Shown here: piece after piece, positions 1 to 10,563 of the stretch
How positions within the stretch are numbered: position 1 is the stretch's first letter
Layout of the letters: each line of letters opens with the position of its first letter
The notes under the pieces: generated by a model
What the model saw: the letters and a program-made list of their open reading frames with translations, nothing else
The model's database searches: none
What the model was told of the DNA's origin: nothing
Assembly (NCBI RefSeq): GCF_014066305.1
Contig: NW_023501112.1
Span: 92,501 to 156,500, forward strand
DNA length: 64,000 nucleotides
Source: Letharia columbiana
Taxonomy: Eukaryota > Ascomycota > Lecanoromycetes > Lecanorales > Parmeliaceae
Direction: 5' to 3'
Made by a program: the position numbers and the translations under genes

Positions 1-1250
1 ATTCGTAAAGATCTTAATAGAAATATTAATATATTTTAATTTAGAATATTAGTATTTAAGATAGCGAATAATAATTAATAACTTCTTATTATAGATCTAA
101 TAATTATATTTAATTAAAGTTAGATTTTTACTATAAAAGGCTATCGAGTAAAATATTCTCTTATTATTATATTAAAAAAGAATATCTTTATTAATATAGT
201 CGAAAGAGTTAATCTCTAGAATAATTTTCTTTATTCTATTAAAATAATATAGAACTAAAATTTTAATAATAACGACTTTAAGAAAATAAAAGATCTCTTA
301 ATATATTAGAAATTAATTAAATATAATCTCTTTTATTATAAATTTTATTATAAATTTAACTATTTTAGAGAAGTCTCTAATAAATCGTCGATAAAAATTA
401 TAAAATTCGATAAAGATTTATATCTCTTTAAGATTAATAGATATAGTTTACTCGATAATAATCTAGATTTTAATAGAGTCTATTTATAATCTATCTATAG
501 ATATTAATAAATCTAGAAATTTAATTTTTTAAATATAGAATTCGTATTTAAGAATATTTATCTAAAGATCGATATCTTTTAATTTCTAAAGAATTTATCT
601 AACGTATTAAATATATTTCTTTTTTATCTTATTATAAATAAGTATATTATCGAGATAAATCTAATAGAAATCGTTTAGATATTCGAATAGAATATTATTT
701 ATATATTATTAATATATAGCCGAGCCGTTAATTAGATCGAAGAGAAGAATTTAATATTTATATACTTTAAGAGAGATAATAAAAGTAGTAAAATTCTCGC
801 TATTAAGATATATACGTAGTTTATTAAACGCGGCTATAATATCTAATCGAGTAAGATATTTATATCTCTAGATTCTTATTAAAATCTTATCTATTAATAA
901 AATTAAATATTAATTTCTTTTAGTAATAGCGTTTAGCTTTCGATAATTTATATAAAAATATAATTCTTTATTCGACTTTTTCGCGAATAGAATAAATAAA
1001 ACGAATAGTATATAGCTTAATATTATAAATCTCTTCTTTAAATATTTATTTAGATACTTCTTTATCTATTTTAATTTATATCTTAATATTAAATAGATTC
1101 TACTTTTTAGAAATTTTATTTTATTAAAGCTATCATTAAATTTTAATTTATAATTATAAAAATAATATAAGAAAAGTATATTCGTCTTAGTTCTATTAAA
1201 AATATTAAGATAGTTATAATACTTCGTAAATAGCTTATATTTTATCTTTT
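1..1250 (-). mobile_element. Decayed Ty3/gypsy retrotransposon pol (reverse transcriptase and start of RNase H)
   Basis: Translation of the minus strand, ignoring stops created by RIP, gives the order of a chromoviral/gypsy polymerase. Around 1080-900 there is a stretch like the family's 'FVRKxDGSLRxCVDYRxLN' (here FAKKSNKELYFYINYRKLN). It is followed at about 870-800 by YLTRLDIIAAFNKLRI, and at about 650 by YLDNILIY, the YxDD catalytic box with the second Asp changed to Asn. From about 480 to 300 comes FYNFYRRFIRDFSKIV, typical of the thumb/RNase H junction. RNase H and integrase would lie further left, partly outside the window. Many in-frame stops show it is dead. The 5' limit (gag, protease) at higher coordinates is not resolved. 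Confidence 0.85.
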
Positions 1251-4227
1251 TAGAATTAATCTTATTAATACTATTAATCTAAATAGAGTAATTAAAATTA
1301 TAATATCTTTTATATTTCTTTTCTAAGTTATAAAAATAGAGTTTATTAACTAATATATAAGAATCGCGAGATATTTAGATAATAGAAGATATATATAATA
1401 TTAGCGAGTTATTATAGATCTTATTTATTATTAATATAAATAGTTTATTATCTTTTTTATAGACTAGTTAATAGTAGATCGCTATATTAATCTTAGCGAT
1501 ATTAATAAACTTAGACTTCTTACTATTCTTATTCTTATTTAATAAAAAAATATTTAAATTAATTTTATTATTATAAGTAGATAGAGAAGAGCTTTATTAT
1601 TTTAATATAATAGATAAAGAGATAAATAATATAAATAGTCGAAGCTTCGAAGTTAATAGAAAGAAGAGTTCGTTTATTATTAATATCTAATTATTATTAT
1701 AATTATATCGATTAAATAAAAAGAGTATCTTATCTTATAATATATTAAGAACTATCTTATATTTATTTATTTAAAATTTTTTAATTATTATATTATATTT
1801 TAATAATATAATTAATATTAGATATATTTCTTCTTAATAGTTTTTTACTATTATCGTAGAGAGTAAATAATATATAATTAATTATTTTACGATTTAGTCG
1901 TTATAATCTCTTAATAATTTAAATTATAATAATAAAAGTAATTTTAAATATAAGGCCTTATATATTACTAAAATTAAAGACTTATTTATAACTATATAAA
2001 TATTAATATATTTATTATCTATAAGAGAGTTCTTAAGTAAATAGATTCTCTCTTATAAAGAAAGCGTAATTTATATATAAAAAGAATAACGTGCTAAGGC
2101 GTTATTAAGAGTATCTACTAGATATATTTTATAAGTATCTCTTATTATAACTTTAAAAGAGGCTATTTATTTCTCGAATTTAATAAAGAATCGTCGCTAT
2201 TCGTAATATCGATATTATTAATTTTAAATTCTTTATCTATTTCTATTATATAAAGTTATACTTTCTTAAAGATCTTTTTATTAATCTCGATTTAGATAAT
2301 TATTATATAATTCTTTTAATAGTAATCTTTCTTATTATAGTTATAGTATATTAATTCTCTTAATTTTAAATTAATCTTAATATCTAAAGGCGTAGTAATT
2401 ATAATCTTAATAATAGATATAAGATATATATTAATTATAATTTATATTATAATTAACTTAATAATAATCTTTATAAACTCTATATCTTTATATCTAATAC
2501 GATATAAGTTATTTAATTTTCGAAGATATTTCTTTATAGTCTTTAAGATAATAAAACCTCTTATAATATCTTATAACTTTCTTAAATTCTTTCTTAATTT
2601 ATTTAAAAGATAATACTCTATTATAATAATTTCGTTAATATTAAAAATAATATCTAATCAAATAAAGTTTAAATAGAAGTTAATAAATAATTAAATCTCT
2701 TATTATAGAAGTATTTATCTTATATTATATATTATTATATTAATTTAAATTCTTATAAATATTAATTAACTTATTTATAATTTTATTAATAAATTAATAT
2801 AAATTAATAAAGTTTTAAAGTCTTCTATATATAATATATTATATAGTTTTATCGCTAAGTTATAAGACTACGTAAACTATTTTAAAGTCTTTAATAAGAT
2901 AATAATCGCTATTAGTCTTAAATTTCTATTTTATTCTAAAGAATTAGTCGTTTTAGATAAGATTAATATTATCGATAAATAGAGATAAATTTAAAATCTT
3001 AATTAATTTCTCTTTTAAATGTCTAGATATATATTCTTTCTCGATCGAGAGTAGCTATAAATTCTTTATCGATTATAAATTAAGATTATTAACTTTTCGC
3101 TATAAAAAAGTTATATTCTTCTAGAAATCTTAAATTAGTTAATTTATCTTCTTGATTATTCTATAAATTTAATATAAATCATTTATAATTAGATTCTTTT
3201 CTATTATAACGACGTAATATCGAATAATAATCTCTCGAAAATCGTCTCGCTTTTAATAAATCTTATTTAATATAATTATAAATTTGTCTAGATTAATACT
3301 TAATTTAATATTATAGTTATAAACTATTAGCGATATCTTAAAATATATCTATTAAGTCTATCTTATTAACTATATTATCTAATAGAATTAATATTTATTA
3401 AAATTTAATTTATTTTAATAAGATCTTAATTTAATCTATTTTTTTAATATTAAACTTTATTATAAAAAAAGAAGATTTAAAATAAAGTAAAGAGGAGTTT
3501 AAATACTTTAAAAGAATAGATATTAGAAATATTAGATATATTAGAGAATAGTAAAGTTTCTCTAAGACGCGTCGAAATTATTCGATATTAAGAATAAAAA
3601 TTTTTACTATAAAGTCTAAGAGATATTTCTTTACGAGGGCTTAATATACTTATCTCTTAATTATTTAAGATATTAAGAAGACTATAAATACTTTAAATAA
3701 TACTCTTTCGAGTATACTTACTTTATTTAGAGAGTTTCTTATCTTATAGAGAAGTTATATATAAGAAAGCTTATAAATAATATTTTAATAATATTAACTA
3801 TTTCTTTTAATTCGCTAGTTATATAAATTGTCTAATATCTTATTTATCTCTCGACTACTATTTATCGAGTTCGATTCGCTTTAAAATCGAATTATCTATT
3901 TAATAAATTTATTTAGAAATATAATAACTTAACTTAATTTCTTATTAAAGTCTCTATTAACGCGTTTCTTTAAATTTATTTACTAATATAAATAAAATAA
4001 GTAGATTAATCTTAGTTATAGTATTAGAATTAATATAAATATAATATTAATATAGATATATTAAATAAGATAATTAAGATATCGAATTATATAGATAAAA
4101 GAGAGATATTAAATAGTAGATAATATCTCTATTAAGATACGCTAGACTCGAATAGATAAGAGAGCTAAGTAATATATTAAGAATATAAAATACGCTCGTA
4201 ATAAAAATCTATAAATTTTATTTTTAA
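1251..4227. other. RIP-mutated sequence, probably the upstream part of the gypsy element
   Basis: This stretch has the same base pattern as the flanking relics and lies where protease and gag of the minus-strand gypsy element would be expected. I could not recognise any domain in it. A segment at about 4020-4200 resembles the middle of the short TIR element at about 9890-10060, so part of it is shared with another repeat. Confidence 0.4.
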
Positions 4228-4502
<275 letters not shown>

Positions 4503-4749
4503 ATCGCGATTTAAGATTATAATACTCTACGGCCGCTATAGCGCTACGAAAATAATCGTTCTTATATTTATTAATAGTCTTTTAAACGAGTTTCTCTTAC
4601 TTAGAATAGAATATAAATATAATATAATAAAATTATAATAAATTATAATATAGAGTATTAAATCGCGAAAAAACGCGTCTTTGAGACTAGTACGTCTTTA
4701 AGTTATAAACTACTATAAGCGAAGCGAATAGTCGAACTACGATTAATAT

Positions 4750-5048
4750 TTATAATTAAATTTTTTTAATTAGAGCTGTCGAGTTAATTTTGATAAGCGA
4801 TCTTTAATAAGCGATATCTAAATTTCTTATCTTTAAATATCTATAAGACTAAATTTAGTAATTCTTTTTTTATATAAAAGCTTATATTATACTCTATAAT
4901 TTAAATAAAAAATTTTAAAATTTTAATAGAAAATAAAAAAGTTATTCTAAAATTAAATAATATATATATATTTTTTTAATTAGGGCTGTTCGGCTGTCGA
5001 GCGAACTCTAATAAGCGATATTTGAATTTTTTCCCTTTTATAATTTTA
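4750..5048 (+). repeat. Partial copy of the foldback-like element
   Basis: The stretch starting 'agagctgtcgagttaa' at about 4770 and a second subrepeat starting near 4980 match, base for base apart from RIP differences, the left arm of the element at 7159-8378. Two subrepeats spaced about 215 bases are present, and the copy is then cut off by the poly(A) tract at 5049. The other arm is absent. Confidence 0.75.
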
Positions 5049-5099
5049 AAAAAAAAATTTTAAAATTTTTAAAAAAAAAAAAGAAAAAAACAAAAAATA

Positions 5100-5150
<51 letters not shown>

Positions 5151-5211
5151 TTTTAATAAAAAAAAAAAATTATTTTTTTTTAAAAAAAAAAAAAAAAATA
5201 TTTTTTATAAA

Positions 5212-5281
<70 letters not shown>

Positions 5282-5314
5282 AAAAATTTTTTTTTTTTTT
5301 TTTAAAAAAAAAAA
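5049..5314. repeat. Second poly(A)/poly(T) homopolymer tract
   Basis: About 265 bases of A and T runs. Its right edge directly replaces the first five bases (cggag) expected at the left terminus of the TIR element that follows, which argues that the tract is not an ordinary transposon tail. Confidence 0.7.
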
Positions 5315-5315
5315 A

Positions 5316-7156
5316 GTCGATATTAAAAGTTCTAGATATATTAAGATAAGAGTTTAGATAGAGCTAAGTACTTAATATACTTTCAAATTTCATAAATAGT
5401 ATTATTATTCTTTATTTTAATAAGTATTAATACTCTATATAATAGCGACGCTATATATATATACGAAGTATATATATATAAAGTATATATATACGAAGTA
5501 TATATATAATAGCGATATTAATAGAATATATAATAGCGATAATATTAAAGTACTAGTTATAGCGTAGGGGAATAAGAGAAGAGTATAAAGACTTTTAGTA
5601 TATAAGTCTCGTTTATATAGTATAATAGATAGAAATCTTCTTATTATTCTCTATCTTAATTATCTTTTATTAATATATCTAATACTTAAAGTATTAATTA
5701 TAATAATAAAACTTGAATTTAAATACTTACTTTAACTAAGACTAAGATTACTATTAAAATTATTATTATAATTATCGAAATATCTTATTAAATTATTAGT
5801 CGACTTTAGAAATAAGCTTATAATAGAGGATACGATCTTACTATATTTAAAAAGCTCTTAATATTATATATTATAGATAAGCTTAGATTCGAATATCTCT
5901 TAATTATTATACTTATACTTAAGAGTATAATTCTAGATACTATATAAAAAAACCGCTATAGTTATAAAAAGACTTCTTTTATACTTATTATTAAATAAGA
6001 AATCTTATTTATAATAATATTACGAGTACTTAGATATAATAATTTCTAAGCCTATAAAATTATTAAAAAATTATCTCTTATAGAAGCTATAATAAAAGTA
6101 TATTATTAATTCGCTTTATAATATAAGAACTAGATTATAGAAAACTAAAAAAGAGTAATTTAAAGTAATAAGATTAGTATAATCTTAAATTCTCGGCGGG
6201 GAAGAGTGCGTATATAGCGTTAATCTAACGAGATCTTCGTTAAATCTAATATACGACGTCGTTTTATAGATACTATAAAGTTTATATTCTAGAGATATTT
6301 TTTTTATAATAAAAAGAGTTCTTACTATATCTAAAAAGTCGAGACTACTACTAAAAAGAAGAAGTATATCGAGAATCTCGCTAAAATTAATACTACTCTA
6401 GAACCTAACGCTAAATAAGCTTAAGAACTTAAGATCGATATAAGACGTATAGGCCTTCGGAATCCTCCTGGTAAAAAGCCTATATAAAACTTTACTACTA
6501 AGACTAAGAAAGTTACTATTAAGGGGAAGAAGGGGGGAATTAATTAATATCGCTATTAGAAAAAGATATATATCCCTATATTTCTTATATTTCTTCTTCT
6601 TATTAGATATAGATTCTTATTTTAAAGCTTCTAAAGTTCGCTTAGAAGTATAAATAAGAAAGACTTAATATAATAATTATAGAAGATAAAGTCTTAATAT
6701 ACGTATTAAAGTATTAAAAAGCGATATTTATATTATTTAATATCGTTAGAATAATCTAATACGATAACTCTTCGAATCTTAATATAATTAAGTCTTATTA
6801 GTTATAAATAAAACGTTATATTACTTAAAAAGATATATTAAAAACTTATAAGAAAGTTAAAAGATAATAACTATATTATTAAAATTATAAGTTTATTTAA
6901 AAGAGGATTTAGAAGTAAATAAAGCGAATATCGAGATATATTATAAAGATAATATATCTTAAAGATAATAACGAGTATAGAGAAGATCGTAAGGAAGGTA
7001 ATATATAATTATATAACTTCGTCGAGCGAGCTAATAAGTATATACGCAATTATATAAAGTATTATTATTAAATAAATATAACTATATAGAAGTACTAAGA
7101 ATATTAAGAGTACTAAGTATTTTAGCGCTGTCTAGAACTTTTAATATCGACCTCCG
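5316..7156 (+). mobile_element. RIP-mutated TIR DNA transposon, probably Tc1/mariner type (long copy)
   Basis: The right end carries the inverted terminus tctagaacttttaatatcg followed by acctccg (7131-7156) and then TA. The left end carries the exact reverse complement from gtcgatatt onward at 5316, lacking only the outer five bases. The second copy at 9490-10447 has both termini complete with TA on each side. TA target duplication and a length near 1.85 kb fit fungal Tc1/mariner elements. The plus strand from about 6200 to 6620 still reads as a basic, Lys-rich protein with stops (for example a region containing KKGGIN followed by YRY at about 6525-6555), which I take tentatively as transposase. 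It is dead. Confidence 0.75.
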
Positions 7157-7158
7157 TA

Positions 7159-8378
7159 AAGGTCTATAAATTAAATTCATAATCATTTTTTTTTAATCGG
7201 GGCTGTCGAGTAAATTTTGATGAGCGATCTTTAATAAGCGATATCTGAATTCCTTATCTTTAAATATCTATAAGACTAAATTTAGTAATTCTTTTTTTAT
7301 CTGAAAGCTTACATTATACTCTATAGTTTAAATAATTTTTTTTTAAAGTTTTAATAAAAAATAAAAAAGTTATTCTAAAATTAAATAATATATATCTACT
7401 TTCTTTTGATTAGGGCTGTTTAGCTATCGAGCGAACTCTAGTAAGCGATATTTGAATTTCTTACGCTTTAATAATTATAAGATTAAATTTTAAAATTCTT
7501 AAAAATTCGAAAAGCGTAGACTACGCTTTAAAATTAAAAATTTAAAATCTTAAAAAGTTAATAGAAAATAAAAAAGTTTTTCTATATATTAATAATATAT
7601 ATCTATTTTTTTAATAATTACGAACGCTAATTTATTTATCTATAATATTTAATTAAAAAGCGTAGACCTAACGAATTAATAATTAGCTATATATATAAAT
7701 AATATATATAATAGAATAAGATAAAACTAAATTAGAAAATCTTAAATTTATATATAATATATAATAGAATAAGATAGAGCTAAATTAGAAAATCTTAAAT
7801 TTATATATATAGCTAATTATAAATTCGAATTCGCTACGCTCTTTAATTAGATCGACTAAGTTATCGTAAATAAATAAATTAGCGTTCGTAAATATTAAAA
7901 TCTCGCCATCCCGCGTCTTTCTTATTAAAAAAATAGACGTATATTATTAACATATAGAATAACTTTTTTATCTTTTCTTTAAAACTTTAAGATTTTTTTT
8001 TAAATTTTAAAGTGTCGTTTATGCCTTTCTATATTTTTAAGAATTTTAAAATTAAGTCTTATAATTATCAAAGCGTAAGGAATTCAAATATCGCTTATTA
8101 AAGTTCGCTCGATAGTCGGATAGTCTTAATTAGATATATATTATTTAATTTTAAAATAACTTTTTTATTTTCTATTAAAGTTTTAAGATTTTTTTTTTAA
8201 ATTATAGAACGAAATATAGACTTTTAGAAAAAAAAGAATTATTAAATTTAATCCTATAATTATTAAACTGTAAGGAATTCAAATATCGCTTATTAAAGTT
8301 CGCTTACTAAAGATCGCTTATCTACTTACTCGATAGCTCTAATAAAAAAAAAAAAAAAAAATTTAATTTATAAACCTT
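7159..8378. mobile_element. Foldback-like inverted-repeat element with 215-bp subrepeats
   Basis: The left end aaggtctataaattaaat (7159-7176) is matched by its inverted form at 8361-8378, and both ends are flanked by TA (7157-7158 and 8379-8380). Each arm of roughly 450 bases is built from two tandem subrepeats of about 215 bases, each beginning near 'ggctgt..tcgagcgaact...aagcgatatttgaatt' (7196 and 7412 on the left, mirrored at about 8110 and 8330 on the right). The centre is occupied by a smaller nested element. No coding capacity is visible. Arms built of tandem repeats resemble foldback transposons more than a simple MITE. Confidence 0.75.
7621..7888. mobile_element. Small nested palindromic MITE-like element
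   Basis: The ends cgaacgctaatttattt (7621-7637) and aaataaattagcgttcg (7872-7888) are perfect inverted repeats flanked by TA on both sides. Inversion continues inward for about 90 bases per arm with RIP-type mismatches. The core is a direct duplication of about 50 bases (ataatagaataagat...aaatcttaaattta, at about 7708 and 7757). It is inserted in the centre of the foldback-like element and is non-coding. Confidence 0.75.
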
Positions 8379-8440
8379 TACTCGTTTATAATAATAATAT
8401 ATTTATTAAATAAAGAATAACTATTTATATAACGTATCTT

Positions 8441-9487
8441 AGAGAAAAAATCTAGTCTTTAATTACTACTTTTAGCGATTTCGAAATAAATAAGATTACT
8501 TAGCAAAAAAAATCGCGTTTCTTCTCCGACTTTATTATTATAAATTCAAAAAATTCAAAAAAAAATCATGTTTTTCTTATCTAAATTTATGAATATTAAT
8601 TATTAAGAAGTCTTTTCTATATAGAATCTAGTTTTTTTAATAAGTTCTATTAGTCTTTTTTTATTAAGTTTTTTAAATTAAATTTTTATTTTTATTAAGT
8701 AAAGTAACGGGCTAATTATCGAATTATATCTCGAAACTATAAATTCTTATCGAATTATATCTCTAATTACTAAATTATACTTCTATATTAAAATTTAAGA
8801 TATAATTCGATAAGAATTAATTACTTAAGATATAATTCGATAATTTATTAAATTTACTATATAGACTATTAGAAGTAAAGACTAGATATAAGAGTTATAG
8901 ACTAGATATAAATAAACTAAGAGGTTAAATTTAGCTTACTATTAGCTAATATCTACTCGACTTTCGTCTAATATATTTAAGATGATAGATTACTTATTAA
9001 ATGCGATCGAAGATATTTTCTCTTTTCTATAGTCGAATAGCCTAGATCGCGAATTTTCTCCTTTATAATTTTTATTATAAAAGGTAAATTATCGAATTAT
9101 ATTTTAAGTAATAATAAATTACTAAATTATATTTCTAGAGATATAATTTAGTAATTAGAGGTATAATTCGATAAGAATTTATAGTTTCGAGATATGAATT
9201 AGTAATTAGCTCTAAAGTAACGAAGTAAATATACTCTTCTATATAAAATTAAGGTTATTAAAAAGATTCTCTTAAAATTAATCTAAAAAAAAAGTAATAA
9301 AATTAGTAAATTAGTATAACTTTAATATAAATAAGATTAATAAATAATAAAAATTCATAAATCTAGATAAGAAAAATATAATTTCTTCTAAATTTTTATA
9401 TATCTTTAGTAGCAAAGCCGAAGGCTAAGCGCGATTTTTTTTATTAAGTATTCTTATTTATTTCGAAATCGCTAATTAAAATACGTC
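8441..9487. repeat. One-kilobase imperfect inverted repeat (palindromic element)
   Basis: Left arm from about 8441 to 8800 and right arm from about 9125 to 9487 are reverse complements with RIP-type differences and small indels. Anchors are tagcgatttcgaaataaata (8473) against the inverse near 9455-9474, tttttcttatctaaattta (8572) against the inverse near 9350-9385, and the run tcgaaactataaattcttat (8733) against the inverse near 9165-9185. The spacer of about 320 bases holds a further pair of inverted 'aattcgataa' motifs. No terminal TA or coding region could be assigned, so the class is open. Confidence 0.7.
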
Positions 9488-9489
9488 TA

Positions 9490-10447
9490 CGGAGGTCGAT
9501 ATTAAAAGTTCTAGATATATTAAGATAAGGGTCTAGATAGAGCTAAGTACTTAATATACTTTTAAATTTTATAAATAATATTATTATTCTTTATTTTAAT
9601 AAGTACTAGTACTTTATATAATAGCGACGTAGTATATATATATAAAGTATATATACGAAGTATAACTATATAAAGTATATATATAATAGCGATATTAATA
9701 GAATATATAATAGTAATAATATTAAAGTACTAATTATAGCGTAAAGAAATAGAGAAAGAGTATAAAGACTTTTAATATATAAGTCTTATTTATATAGTAT
9801 AATAAATAGAAATCTTCTTATTATTCTCTATCTTAATTATCTTTTATTAATATATTTAATACTAAAAGTATTAATTATAATAATAATATTAAAACTAATA
9901 TAAATACGATACTAGTATAAATAAGATAGATTAAGAATAATAAGACTATCGAATTATATAGGTAAAAAGAAGATATAATATAATAGAAGATATCTTCGTT
10001 AAGACTCGCTAGCTATAGAGCTAAGTAATATATTAAGAATACGCTTATAATAAATAAGACTCGAATTTAAGTACTTATTAAGTCTTATTAGCTATAAATA
10101 AAACGTTATACTATTTAAAAAGATATATTAAAAACTTATAAGAAAGTCGAAAGATAATAGCTATATTATTAAAATTATAAGCTTATTTAAAAGAGAATTT
10201 AGAAGTAAATAGAGTAAATATCGAGATATATTATAAATATAATATATTTTAAAGATAATAACGAGTATAGAAAAGATCGTAGAAGAGATAATATATAATT
10301 ATACGACTTCGTCGAGCGAGCTAATAAGTATATACGTAATTATATAAAGTATTATCGTTAAATAAATATAACTATATAGAAAGTACCAAGAATACCAAGA
10401 GTGCTAAGTATTTTAGCGCTGTCTAGAACTTTTAATATCGACCTCCG
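9490..10447 (+). mobile_element. Internally deleted copy of the TIR DNA transposon
   Basis: The ends cggaggtcgatattaaaag (9490) and its reverse complement ending at 10447 are complete and flanked by TA (9488-9489 and 10448-10449). The left 390 bases match 5316-5700 and the right 370 bases match 6785-7156 of the long copy. The presumed transposase region is missing. In its place lies about 170 bases (9890-10060) similar to 4020-4200. The element is 958 bases, non-coding, RIP-mutated, and forms the border of the AT-rich block. Confidence 0.8.
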
Positions 10448-10449
10448 TA

Positions 10450-10563
10450 TTAGACTTAAATATGCACGCTTACAAATCGATTATTGGACTATCAAGACTA
10501 ATAGTCCTAGACTGGTCTATTAAATACCTAGACTAGTCTAGGACTATTAACAAAATCATCGGA
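10450..10563. repeat. Cluster of ACTAGTC palindromes at the RIP border
   Basis: Between the last transposon and the stop codon of the protease gene lie several variants of 'tagtcctagactagtctagga'. The best is the perfect 16-base palindrome cctagactagtctagg at 10527-10542; others lie near 10490-10515 and 10555-10590. The sequence is not RIP-mutated (TG and CA occur). It may serve as the 3' region or terminator of the protease gene, or be the edge of an unrecognised repeat. Confidence 0.55.
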
